Shown: in pieces, positions 26,955 to 35,613 of the stretch
How positions within the stretch are numbered: position 1 is the stretch's first letter
Layout: every line of letters starts with the position of its first letter
NCBI GenBank assembly: GCA_027487775.1
Contig: JAIYCY010000032.1
Span: forward strand, 62,001 to 126,000
From: Planctomycetaceae bacterium
Lineage (GTDB): Bacteria; Planctomycetota; Phycisphaerae; Tepidisphaerales; Tepidisphaeraceae
Direction of reading: 5' to 3'
DNA: 64,000 nucleotides
Program-made: the position numbers and the translations under genes
Notes under the pieces: model-generated
Told to the model about the DNA's origin: nothing
What the model saw: only the letters and a program-made list of their open reading frames with translations
The model's database searches: none

Positions 26955-28126
26955 GCCGCATCCTTTCGCACGCTTTCACGTTCAATCACGCGTCGATAAT
27001 GCCCCGTCAGCCGTTCGTAGTAGATGTCACTCGAATACTCCGCGATCGCCTTGGCCCGGCCCGCTTCGCCCATTTGCCTTGCCATCGCCGGATCGTCCCA
27101 TACGCGCTGGAGTGCGTCCGCCCACGCGCCCGCATCGCCCGCCTTGACTGTCAAACCTGTCACGCCATCGTCCACAACCTCAGGCAGGCCGCCCATCCGA
27201 CTCGCGATCACCGGCAACCGATACGCCATCGCTTCAGCACACACGATCCCGAACGCCTCATACCAAATGCTCGGCACGGCAAGCATGCGTGCCCGCATCA
27301 AGAACTCCGGCATCGCGCTGCGTGCAACGCGCCCGACAAACTCCACATTCACCGGCACGTCTCTGAGCAGGTCCGGCATCGCGCTCGCGTCCCCGGCGAT
27401 CTTGACCGGCAGACCCGTTCGTCGCGCCGCCTCGATCAACACCGGAATCCCCTTCTCCGGACTGATCCGACCCACATACGCCACATATTCACCCGCCGAC
27501 GTGCGTTCGGGTGCATCGGGCAGATCGCAAAAGTTGTTAAGCACATGCACACGCTCCGCCGGCAAACCGCCGCGCACATGCTGATCGGCAACGAACTTCG
27601 AACAGCAAAGAAACGCCGCAACGCCGTCATGGATCGTTCGACGCCTGCGATGCCATGCATTCCGCACGGCATACGCCACGCTCATCGCGCGCGATCCGCG
27701 ACAGTTATGAATCGCACACCATTGTTCTCGCCCGCCCAGGCATTTTTCGCACACCTCGCCGGCGCGAAGATGCTGCGCGGTCGGGCAAGTCAGCTTGAAA
27801 TCCTGAACGCTCATCACCACCGGCACGCCTTCGTCACGTGCAGCCTCCAAAATGCTCGGCGAGAGTTGCGGATAAAGATTGTGTACGTGCATCACGTCGG
27901 GCCGCGCCTCCCGCAGGATGCGCCGCACCTCGTCACGAGAACTGCGTGAGTAAATCATCGAGCCGAACGCATTCAGCTTGCCTGAAAGTCCGCCGATCGA
28001 TTTATTGTCGCGTTCCAGCACCACGACTTCATCGCCGCGCGATCGCAAAAGGGTTGTGATCGCCTCAAACAGCACTTCCATCCCGCCCGGCCCGGCGTGT
28101 CGATTATGAACATTCAGCACACGCAT
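26951..28126 (-). CDS. GT4 family glycosyltransferase
   Basis: The 391-residue enzyme starts MRVLNVHNRHAGPGGMEVLFEAI at ATG 28126, which overlaps the upstream TGA by one base (TGATG). The donor domain has EYVAYVGRISPEKGIPVLIEAA and VPSIWYEAFGIVCAEAMAY with the two glutamates of the GT4 EX7E motif. A cysteine-rich insert, CPTAQHLRAGEVCEKCLGG and further CAIHNC, sits before the linker, as seen in a subset of GT4 enzymes that may bind a metal. It belongs to the exopolysaccharide operon. Confidence 0.93.
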   Translation of the reverse strand: MRVLNVHNRHAGPGGMEVLFEAITTLLRSRGDEVVVLERDNKSIGGLSGKLNAFGSMIYSRSSRDEVRRILREARPDVMHVHNLYPQLSPSILEAARDEGVPVVMSVQDFKLTCPTAQHLRAGEVCEKCLGGREQWCAIHNCRGSRAMSVAYAVRNAWHRRRRTIHDGVAAFLCCSKFVADQHVRGGLPAERVHVLNNFCDLPDAPERTSAGEYVAYVGRISPEKGIPVLIEAARRTGLPVKIAGDASAMPDLLRDVPVNVEFVGRVARSAMPEFLMRARMLAVPSIWYEAFGIVCAEAMAYRLPVIASRMGGLPEVVDDGVTGLTVKAGDAGAWADALQRVWDDPAMARQMGEAGRAKAIAEYSSDIYYERLTGHYRRVIERESVRKDAA

Positions 28127-29259
28127 CACGCCCACCCCCGATCGACCACCTCGCGATGAAACGCGATCGTCGCCTCCGCCACTGCGGGCCAAGTCACCCG
28201 CGTCGCCGACACTCGCGCCGATTGCCTCAGACGTCCGGCCAGCTTTGGGTCGCTCAGCACGCGTTCGATCCCATCCCGTAACGAATCGACGTCCTCTGGC
28301 ATCACAAGCTCGAGATCAAACAACTCTCGAATCTCCGCGGGTGTACTCGGCCCGTCCGTCGTCACCACCGGCAGCCCGTGCCCGAGCGCCGCCAGCATGC
28401 TGCTCCGGTTGGTGCTCGTCCCCGAATAAAACGGAAGCGCCGCCAAATCCGAAGCGTGCAAACACTCACTCACACGATCGAGCGACGCCCCCCGTGCCCA
28501 AGACACGTAATCACGTTTCAATTTCTCTTCCAGCGGCCCGCGCCAGTCTGCCTCGCGGTCAAAGTCACCGATGGCCACCAATCGCAATGGATGCCCGCGC
28601 TCGCGCAATTGCCCAACGGCATCGATCAACTCGCCCAGCCCTTTGTGTGGATAGATGATTCCGAAATACGCACATGCGATCTCGTCAGCTCTGATGCCAA
28701 GAGACGCCCGCCATGCCGCTCGCGATGATTCATCTACCGGCAGCACATCGACGTTGCTGGCGATCGGAATGCACGCACGCGGCGGTTCACCAAAGGTCAG
28801 CCAACTCTTGAGTACCGGCCAGTCTCCGGGATCGACGTGAATGATCCCGCGCACGGTATTGAGCATCGGCCACGTGCGAAGCCGCCATCGCCAGCGCATC
28901 ACCCGCGCGTCGTGGATCGTCACGATCCCCGGTGCCGCGCGATTTCGCTTCAGCATCGCCGGCAAAAGATTCACCATCGGACTTCGTCCGTAATGAACTC
29001 CCGGATACTGAATGTTGACGATGTCGTAGTCCCTTGCGACTTCGACAACGTGCCGGAGATGCGACATTGTGAACTCCGGAATCTCACGCCGCACGGCATA
29101 ACCTGTCGGATCGGCTTCGGTTGATGGTTCGGCATCAGAAAGTGTCAGCACATCCACATGCTCGCCGCATGCACTCATCGCACCGGCCAGGCGATGTGTG
29201 TAGTCGCCTATGCCGCTGATGAAGGGTGGAAAGTCAGGTGCAATGATGAGGTGACGCAT
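28126..29259 (-). CDS. GT4 family glycosyltransferase
   Basis: This 377-residue protein begins RHLIIAPDFPPFISGIGDYTHRLAGAM, a GT4-type start, and has the donor-domain sequence ACAYFGIIYPHKGLGELIDAV. The acceptor-side EX7E motif is altered: LPFYSGTSTNRSSMLAALGHGLPVVTTDG lacks the first glutamate of the usual pair, which is seen in several GT4 subfamilies. Both ends are coupled to neighbours by TGATG overlaps. It acts in the same polysaccharide assembly pathway. Confidence 0.9.
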   Translation of the reverse strand: MRHLIIAPDFPPFISGIGDYTHRLAGAMSACGEHVDVLTLSDAEPSTEADPTGYAVRREIPEFTMSHLRHVVEVARDYDIVNIQYPGVHYGRSPMVNLLPAMLKRNRAAPGIVTIHDARVMRWRWRLRTWPMLNTVRGIIHVDPGDWPVLKSWLTFGEPPRACIPIASNVDVLPVDESSRAAWRASLGIRADEIACAYFGIIYPHKGLGELIDAVGQLRERGHPLRLVAIGDFDREADWRGPLEEKLKRDYVSWARGASLDRVSECLHASDLAALPFYSGTSTNRSSMLAALGHGLPVVTTDGPSTPAEIRELFDLELVMPEDVDSLRDGIERVLSDPKLAGRLRQSARVSATRVTWPAVAEATIAFHREVVDRGWA

Positions 29260-30614
29260 CAGGCCAAAACCTCCCGCCGACCTGCATGCGATCGTCCTCG
29301 TTCTTGTGGACGCTCACCGGAACGAATAGGTCGATAGAAGGCACACATCGTCATGGCGGTGAACGTGATGAACGTCGCGAAGTTGGGGTCGATGGTAGAT
29401 GACTCCGAGATACCGTGAACGAGTGCGAACATCAGCATTCCGGCAAGGAATGCGAACGACGCATTTCGACGCTGCCTCGCCGCGATGCTCCACGTGGCAA
29501 GCGATGCCAGAAGAGCGACCACATAGCACGCCAGGCCGATCACGCCGAGGGTCAGGAGCGAATCGAGGTAAGCGCTATGCCCTTCGGAGATATGGAACTG
29601 CACGCGTGCCGATACATACGAAGCAGCCGACGCGCTCCAGAACGATTGATAACCTGCTCCTGTAAGCCATCGCGCTGTGTCGCTGCCGACAAAACTGATT
29701 GCCGCCGCCCAGATGTCGCTTCGTCCTGTCAGTGTCGTGATGTCACTATCTTCACGACCCATCAACAGCGCGCTCCAGACCGGTGGAAGTAGTCCCGCGA
29801 CAAACAACGCAAAGAGCAAAGCGTTCGCCGCCACCAGCGAGAGCCCCACCATCAATGTTCGCTTGATCGGCCAGCGCAAAAGGCACATCAGCGCCATTGC
29901 CACCGATCCCGCCGCAAGCGATGTCCGACTCTTGGTCAGAATCAGCACCACGACCGCAATACCGAGCACCAGCAGCCAGCGCTTCTTTTTCTCACTTTCC
30001 CAAAAGTAGAACGCCGAAAGAGCGAGGATGACCGCATTGATGCCCGCGTGATTCGGATGCATCGTCCCTGCAAATCGGTAGCCCCACTGCCCTATGGACG
30101 ACCCAAGATGGAACAACTCGGTCGCCAGTCCCATGATCATGATGATCCCGCTGCCCACCATCGCAAGCAACGCAAGATCGCGTGGTCGATAGAACCTCGC
30201 AAACGCGACGATCGCACTGGCCATGCATCCAAAGACGATCAGTCGCTTGAACGTCAATGAACGCTCAACGCTCCAGTAGATGCTCATCGACGCCCATGCT
30301 GCGTAGATCGCGATCGCGAGCATTACGATAACGGTCGGCCTGAGCTTTCGATCGGCGCGTCGGATGACCAAAAGACTTGTTCCGATCGCGCCGAGGGCCA
30401 GAAAGCCGATTTGCCGCTGTGCACGTCCCTGCTCGAGTCGATCTGTGAGTCGATGAACCTCGGACTTATCGAGCGAGAACCATCGCGTTCGTGCCCCCGG
30501 ATCGGTCGTAGCGATGATGTAGCACATCGCGATGAGCAATACGACGAGCCAGGGCCTGCTCGATCGAGACTCGCGCAGCGGTCGGTCCAGAACATTCATC
30601 TGCAACGCCGTCAT
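29259..30614 (-). CDS. O-antigen ligase/polymerase family protein (Wzy_C-like)
   Basis: A 451-residue polytopic membrane protein with about 11 hydrophobic segments. The region YRFAGTMHPNHAGINAVILALSAF and ILTKSRTSLAAG are those of Wzy_C/O-antigen ligase proteins, and the periplasmic loop has GRSDIWAAA and FHISEGHSAYLDSLLTLG with the conserved histidine. It should polymerise or ligate undecaprenyl-linked repeat units. Position between a flippase and glycosyltransferases in a Wza/Wzz operon favours a Wzy polymerase. ATG 30614 overlaps the flippase TGA by four bases. Confidence 0.92.
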   Translation of the reverse strand: MTALQMNVLDRPLRESRSSRPWLVVLLIAMCYIIATTDPGARTRWFSLDKSEVHRLTDRLEQGRAQRQIGFLALGAIGTSLLVIRRADRKLRPTVIVMLAIAIYAAWASMSIYWSVERSLTFKRLIVFGCMASAIVAFARFYRPRDLALLAMVGSGIIMIMGLATELFHLGSSIGQWGYRFAGTMHPNHAGINAVILALSAFYFWESEKKKRWLLVLGIAVVVLILTKSRTSLAAGSVAMALMCLLRWPIKRTLMVGLSLVAANALLFALFVAGLLPPVWSALLMGREDSDITTLTGRSDIWAAAISFVGSDTARWLTGAGYQSFWSASAASYVSARVQFHISEGHSAYLDSLLTLGVIGLACYVVALLASLATWSIAARQRRNASFAFLAGMLMFALVHGISESSTIDPNFATFITFTAMTMCAFYRPIRSGERPQERGRSHAGRREVLA

Positions 30615-31930
30615 GCCTGCAACTCCTCTCGAGTCGACGCCTGAGCCCGCGAAGACTCACGCAGAAAAGCCACGGTGCGATAGAAGCAACCGAACCCCAT
30701 GCCAATCAGCAACGCGACCGCCGCGCCGAGAGCGCCGAATCGCTGGGTGAGCACGATCCCCAGGCCGACCAGTGTCACCAGTGGAGCGAGGTTTGCGTGC
30801 AGGTCCACACGCGCAAAGCCCAGGGAAAACAGTCCTCGCGACATCCCAAAGCTGATCGCAAAGAAGACCAGTGAAAATACAAGCACCGCCGCCACGCTTC
30901 CATTTCCCGCGTAGTCGGCATGAAAGAGCTTGACAAGCAACCACTCGCTCGCGATCGCCATCACGATCGCAACCGGGAGGACCGCAACGGTAAAAAGCCC
31001 TGTCATCTTCAGCACATATCCCCTAAACGCTGCGAGGCTCAGTTCCACATGCGCATGCGCGATCTGCGGCCCCAGGTAATTCTGCACCGCCATCACAAGC
31101 GGATTTCCCACAGCGGCCAATTGCCAGCACACGCCCCAGATGCCTGTCTGATCGCCACCGGCAATCATGTACACGACCCAAGGATACAGATAAATGCCTG
31201 CCGTCCATGTCAGGCTGCTGGCCAGCAGCCATTTGCTGGTCCCCCAGTTTCGCTTCGCATCCGCGACGGCTCGTAGATGACTGAAGCTGAACAAGTCTCG
31301 GGTGACCAAAAAGAACCCGACTGTGCCGATCAAGTTCGCCAGTCCCACTGCAAGCAGTGCATTCCACCATTCGAGTCGTCCGGAAAAGAACAACAGCAGC
31401 ACCACCCCCAACTGAATCGCACAAACGCATACATCCAGCGTCAATGCGCCCCCGGCCTCACGTCTGGCAAAGAGCAGATTGCGAGCGAAGTTTCGTAATG
31501 AGATCGGAATCGCACAGAGTCCCGTCAGGAGCAGCATCCATGCGTTCTGCTCGCTTCCAACAAGCCACGCAATGCCCGCGGCCATCAGAATGAGAAGCAC
31601 CAACACCAGCGATACGATCGCCTGAATCTGCAACATCGATCCGTTGAAGGACAGTAACCGACGACCGGACAATCGCGGACTTTGCAGCATATGCGGCGTG
31701 GAGACGATGCTGTTGCCAACCTCTCCGATCGCGATGAAGAGCGTTAAGGCGAGGTAGTAAAGCGCGACTTCACTCATGGCGCTGCCCGCTGCCTTCGCGG
31801 CAAGCATTCCAGTCAGGAAAGTCACCAGACTCACCACACCCTGATCCGCCAACGATAGAAACAACCTGCGACCCTCGCGGCGCGTGCCCGAAGTTGGCGT
31901 GACGGGAGATTCTTCCAGATCGAGAGACAT
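30611..31930 (-). CDS. Polysaccharide flippase (Wzx/MOP superfamily)
   Basis: The 439-residue protein has about 12 membrane segments and the general sequence character of MOP-superfamily flippases, including ADQGVVSLVTFLTGMLAAKAAG at the N-terminus and FARNLLFARREAGGALTLDV in the middle. It should move lipid-linked repeat units across the cytoplasmic membrane. Similarity to named Wzx proteins is weak by eye, as usual for this family, so the call rests on topology and on its place between the Wzz-like gene and the polymerase gene. A strong hairpin separates it from the Wzz-like gene. Confidence 0.85.
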   Translation of the reverse strand: MSLDLEESPVTPTSGTRREGRRLFLSLADQGVVSLVTFLTGMLAAKAAGSAMSEVALYYLALTLFIAIGEVGNSIVSTPHMLQSPRLSGRRLLSFNGSMLQIQAIVSLVLVLLILMAAGIAWLVGSEQNAWMLLLTGLCAIPISLRNFARNLLFARREAGGALTLDVCVCAIQLGVVLLLFFSGRLEWWNALLAVGLANLIGTVGFFLVTRDLFSFSHLRAVADAKRNWGTSKWLLASSLTWTAGIYLYPWVVYMIAGGDQTGIWGVCWQLAAVGNPLVMAVQNYLGPQIAHAHVELSLAAFRGYVLKMTGLFTVAVLPVAIVMAIASEWLLVKLFHADYAGNGSVAAVLVFSLVFFAISFGMSRGLFSLGFARVDLHANLAPLVTLVGLGIVLTQRFGALGAAVALLIGMGFGCFYRTVAFLRESSRAQASTREELQA

Positions 31931-31952
31931 CTACGAAGGGATCATCGGCGAA

Positions 31953-31998
31953 ATCGCCCCGCAGCGCAAGCGCCGAAGCGCTTTCCCTGCGGGGCGAT
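31953..31998. promoter_or_regulatory. Long perfect hairpin between Wzz-like and flippase genes
   Basis: ATCGCCCCGCAG at 31953-31964 pairs perfectly with CTGCGGGGCGAT at 31987-31998, with a 22-base interior that can itself fold through AAGCGC/GCGCTT. There is no T-run on either side, so it is not a standard intrinsic terminator. It lies within the operon, between two genes on the minus strand, and could limit read-through or protect an RNA end. Confidence 0.75.
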
Positions 31999-32049
31999 GA
32001 CCCAAAAGACGAGATTGATGAAACAATTTGCGGAAAAACCCCGCGCGGA

Positions 32050-34536
32050 TCAGAACCACCGATAAAGCGAGTCTGGAATCGGGTAGGAACGCTTGTTCAG
32101 GATCGTGCCCAACAGATTCACGCCCGCCTCTTCAAGTCGAAGCACCGCCTGTCGGACCACTTCACGATTGGCAGCGTTGCATTCGATCACGAGGATCGCA
32201 GCATCGCAAACCGCCGCCATTCGGGCAGTCGCCTCGGCGTGCTCCATCGAAGGCAGATCGACGACGATCGCCTGATGCCGACTCGACGTCGCACCGACAA
32301 CCGCATCCGTCCATCGTCCCGGCTGATGCCCAGCCAGCGCAAGTCCTGCGGGGATCAGATCAAGATTCGGCACTGTCGTCGGACGGATCATGTCGGTGAC
32401 CGGCCGGGCGCTCAGGCCCGGCTCGCTGATCCACTCTGCAACGCCAGGCGTCGCAGCCACATCGAGCAGTCGATGAACGCCGGGTGCCGCCACGTGCGCG
32501 TCGAGTAGCAACACGCGATTGACTCGGTCTTCTGACGGGGTTGCCGGCAGATATTCCGTAAGCGCCGCAGCCAAATGCGTCGCGATGGTCGTTGCACCCT
32601 CGCCCGCAGTCACTGAAAACACCGCAATGCTCCGCGGCATCTCCATCTTGCCCGCCGCCACGCGCGAATAGACCAATCGCTCCAGCACCGCATGCGCTGC
32701 ATCCAGCACACGAGGAACCAGCATCGGTCGACCAAGCTCGATCGGCGCGGTGCTGCCGATATTGCCTCGAACGGACAAGACATCATTCGAAGCGCTCGAA
32801 CCGCTCGCGGCCGCTCCGACCTGTTCCGCACCGATCGCAACACGTTGCGGCAGAATCGTCACATTCGGACGGCTCGTGCTACGGACAAATCGCGTCGGAC
32901 GAATCGCGTCAGCAAGAATCGCATCCCCCGCGGTCGGAGGACTGTTCTTCTCGACTGGCTCGCCGCTTCGCGGCTCACCGGTGAGTCCACGGGTCATTCG
33001 AATCACCGGAATCGGCACGATCGGATTCAATCCCAGATGACGCAGATCCTCTGGACGCGAAACGCGCAGATCAAACGCCTCGGAGACAAATGCGGTTCCG
33101 ATCGCACCGCAACCGGCCAGAAACAGTCCGAACAGCACGAGCAACTTCCGGTTCGGCGAGCTCGGATTAGAGTTAAAGGTCGCCGGCTCGTAGACGCTGA
33201 TGTTGCTGATACGATCAGTGCCCAGAGCCTCGTCGGTTCGAGCGACATCAAGGCCCTGCGCGTACTTCTTCATGATGTCTTCAGCGATGTTTGCTTCACG
33301 CGCAAGTTGGCGAATCTTCAGGTCCGCATCGTTGAGCGAAGCCAGTCCCGTTTCGGCCTTGCGACGATCTGCCACGAGCTGCTGCAGACGCGCGTCGAGC
33401 GAGTCGCGGGTCGCATACTCGTTTTCCTTGCGGGTCTTGAGATCTTGATGAACAGGATTCAGCCCCGTCACTTCCGATCCGCCGCGTTCCTCGACGCCGG
33501 CAAGCTGCTCCTCTGCCTGCTTGAGTTTCTCCTGCAGCATCACCACATTCGGACTCGTATCGAAGAATCGCGTTCGCAGATCAGCAAGGTCCAGCCGCAT
33601 TTTGTTCACGTCGCTGCGGAGCTGGTCCATGCTCGTCATCGCCTCGCCTCGGCTGCTGGAGAGTTGCGTGCGCTCAGGCGTCTCTGCGAGTCTGGCTTCG
33701 AGCGTTTCGATCACTTTCATCGAACCCGACAGGTCTGCATTCGCGTTGTCGATCGAATCCTGCAACCCGGCAATTCGATTCAGCAGGATTTGCCGCTGTG
33801 CGTCCGGGTCTGCCACGCCGGTCTGATCCTTGAGTTCACGAAGCTGCAGTTCGATCCGCGCCAGTCGCTCACGTGCTTCGCGCGACTGTTGGTCAAAGAA
33901 GCCTGTCGATCCGCGGGTCCGAAGCATCTCAGCACGGACATTCAGGTAGGCATTCACATACGCATCAACAACTCGGCGGGATGTTTCAGGATCACCAGAC
34001 TCGTAGCTGACGATGAGCGTTGTCGAATCTGGCGCACTTTTGACTTCCACTTGTCGGGTCAGTCGGTCTGCCGCCTCGGTCAGATCGGTTCCCGTTCGAG
34101 GCTCTGGGCGGTCGGACTTGGGGTCTTGATCCAGCAGTTTGATCGCCTGCTCGGCGACGGCGCGCGATCGAAGAATCTGCGTCTCGCTGTTGATGATTTC
34201 CGCACTCCTGCTGACCATTTGCACCATGGTCGGACCGATCACGCTGGTCGCATCCAAACCGACAGACTGACGGCCGGCGTTGACCTGCATCTTGGCGGTG
34301 CTTTCGAACCGGCTCGGCAGAAGCACCGCCGCCGCGAGCGCGAGCGCCGCGATCACGACACCGACCGCGACTGCTTTGACCTTGTGCTTGAACAGCACGA
34401 ACAGCAGGTCGCGCAGCGAAAGGAATCCGCTCGGCTGAGGTCGATTGACACCCCGACGCCGGGGTCGTCGCGGCGACGCAACGCTGCGCGGTTCACTTCG
34501 GATCATGGCATCTTGGTCGTTCACGTTCTGCTCCAC
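32050..34536 (-). CDS. Wzz/GNVR chain-length protein with degenerate BY-kinase domain
   Basis: This 828-residue protein has a Wzz domain with transmembrane segments at about 54-73 and 462-484, separated by a long periplasmic coiled coil (about 200-440). The C-terminal cytosolic part (from about 640) is shaped like a bacterial tyrosine kinase: a Walker A region VTAGEGATTIATHLAAAL, a Walker A' strand RVLLLDAHVAAPGVHRLLD and a Walker B strand QAIVVDLPSM. In the Walker A loop the expected lysine is replaced by Ala648 (GEGATT instead of GEGKTT), and the C-terminal tyrosine cluster is only RSYPIPDSLYRWF. Kinase activity is therefore doubtful. The start is GTG 34536 with GGAAG upstream; ATG 34506 is an alternative. 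Confidence 0.9.
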   Translation of the reverse strand: MEQNVNDQDAMIRSEPRSVASPRRPRRRGVNRPQPSGFLSLRDLLFVLFKHKVKAVAVGVVIAALALAAAVLLPSRFESTAKMQVNAGRQSVGLDATSVIGPTMVQMVSRSAEIINSETQILRSRAVAEQAIKLLDQDPKSDRPEPRTGTDLTEAADRLTRQVEVKSAPDSTTLIVSYESGDPETSRRVVDAYVNAYLNVRAEMLRTRGSTGFFDQQSREARERLARIELQLRELKDQTGVADPDAQRQILLNRIAGLQDSIDNANADLSGSMKVIETLEARLAETPERTQLSSSRGEAMTSMDQLRSDVNKMRLDLADLRTRFFDTSPNVVMLQEKLKQAEEQLAGVEERGGSEVTGLNPVHQDLKTRKENEYATRDSLDARLQQLVADRRKAETGLASLNDADLKIRQLAREANIAEDIMKKYAQGLDVARTDEALGTDRISNISVYEPATFNSNPSSPNRKLLVLFGLFLAGCGAIGTAFVSEAFDLRVSRPEDLRHLGLNPIVPIPVIRMTRGLTGEPRSGEPVEKNSPPTAGDAILADAIRPTRFVRSTSRPNVTILPQRVAIGAEQVGAAASGSSASNDVLSVRGNIGSTAPIELGRPMLVPRVLDAAHAVLERLVYSRVAAGKMEMPRSIAVFSVTAGEGATTIATHLAAALTEYLPATPSEDRVNRVLLLDAHVAAPGVHRLLDVAATPGVAEWISEPGLSARPVTDMIRPTTVPNLDLIPAGLALAGHQPGRWTDAVVGATSSRHQAIVVDLPSMEHAEATARMAAVCDAAILVIECNAANREVVRQAVLRLEEAGVNLLGTILNKRSYPIPDSLYRWF

Positions 34537-34631
34537 TTCTTGTTACTTCCATCACCTGTCATCCCTGACACTGACCATCCAATCGATTGAATTTCGACAA
34601 CGTCACGCATGGTGGACCGATCCAGCCTCGA

Positions 34632-35369
34632 TCAGCGGCTGGTGTCCACACCGATCGAACCATTCGAGAAATCTCGGCGATAGAAGAGGCCGATATCCGG
34701 AACGACGCCGTTGATGTATTGCTCGATGAACAGGTTTACATCCGAGATTCCGCTTCGCGGCACATAGACGATATCGCCCGCGGCGAGCATGAACGGCTTG
34801 TAGCTGCCGCCCTTGATCGCGTTTCGCATATCGACCGCATAGCCGACGCGTTCGCCTTCGGCATTTTCGCGCATGATGATGACCTGCTCCTTGTTCGCAC
34901 TTTCGGCGGCGAATCCTCCGGAGAGGATGATCGCCTCCATCAGGCTCAACTTGGCGGGCATCTCGATCGCGCCCGGTCGCTGCACTTCACCGCCGACCAG
35001 CACGCGTTGGGTGTAGCTGCCACGCACGATCACTGCGATCTCGGGATAGCGCAGCTTGTCGCTGTACGCTTCCTCAAGGCGCTGATCCAGTGCGGCCGGC
35101 GACAGGCCCGCCGCGACGACGTCACCCACGAGCTGCATGCTGATGCAACCGTCCGGGCGAATGCGCTGCTGCGTGTTCAGTTCCGGCGCATAGTAAAACT
35201 TGATCTCCACTTCATCGCCGGGCCCCAGGATCGCACTCGGCGCGGCCGCTGCGGGAGCTTCGGAAGCCGGCTTGGCCTTGGTTTTGTTGCACCCGTGCGC
35301 GATCGCAACTGACAAGACCAGCGACAACGCCAGGAAAATCCGTCCGCCCCATGTCCGATTCGATGTCAT
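34632..35369 (-). CDS. Polysaccharide export outer-membrane lipoprotein (Wza-like)
   Basis: The 245-residue protein has a signal peptide ending LSVAIAHGC, a lipobox, so mature Cys27 should be lipidated. Then come a Poly_export domain (ILGPGDEVEIKFYYAPELN, IRPDGCISMQLVGDV, LRYPEIAVIV) and a SLBB domain (RVLVGGEVQRPGAIEMPAKLSLMEAIILSGGF). It should form the outer-membrane channel for the polymer. It is shorter than E. coli Wza (379) and lacks the C-terminal helix that spans the membrane there, as in many Wza-like proteins. It is the first gene of the minus-strand exopolysaccharide operon. Confidence 0.95.
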   Translation of the reverse strand: MTSNRTWGGRIFLALSLVLSVAIAHGCNKTKAKPASEAPAAAAPSAILGPGDEVEIKFYYAPELNTQQRIRPDGCISMQLVGDVVAAGLSPAALDQRLEEAYSDKLRYPEIAVIVRGSYTQRVLVGGEVQRPGAIEMPAKLSLMEAIILSGGFAAESANKEQVIIMRENAEGERVGYAVDMRNAIKGGSYKPFMLAAGDIVYVPRSGISDVNLFIEQYINGVVPDIGLFYRRDFSNGSIGVDTSR

Positions 35370-35613
35370 GACCAGAACCTCGAAGATGTCCGAGCGAGCC
35401 CGACGTCCGGCAACACGCCGAAAGACCGAAGCTACGACTCTCTACATCCATCGACCGGTCCGACTCATCCGGCAATCATTCAACACGCCGATAACGCGCA
35501 TTTGATGATTTTCTGACCCCAAACATGCCCGCCGGCGAAACAGACGTCACATCTTCACATCCAAGCCGTCATGCCCCCGGCTGTATGCGAAGCCTAAGAC
35601 GTCGAACCGACGA

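Noticed and set aside
26558..27949. A 463-codon plus-strand frame
   Set aside because: It is antisense to the two GT4 genes, which have full family motifs and coupled stops and starts.
32692..34590. A 632-codon open frame on the plus strand
   Set aside because: It mirrors the Wzz/kinase-like gene. Composition is Arg/His-rich without motifs, as expected of an antisense shadow.
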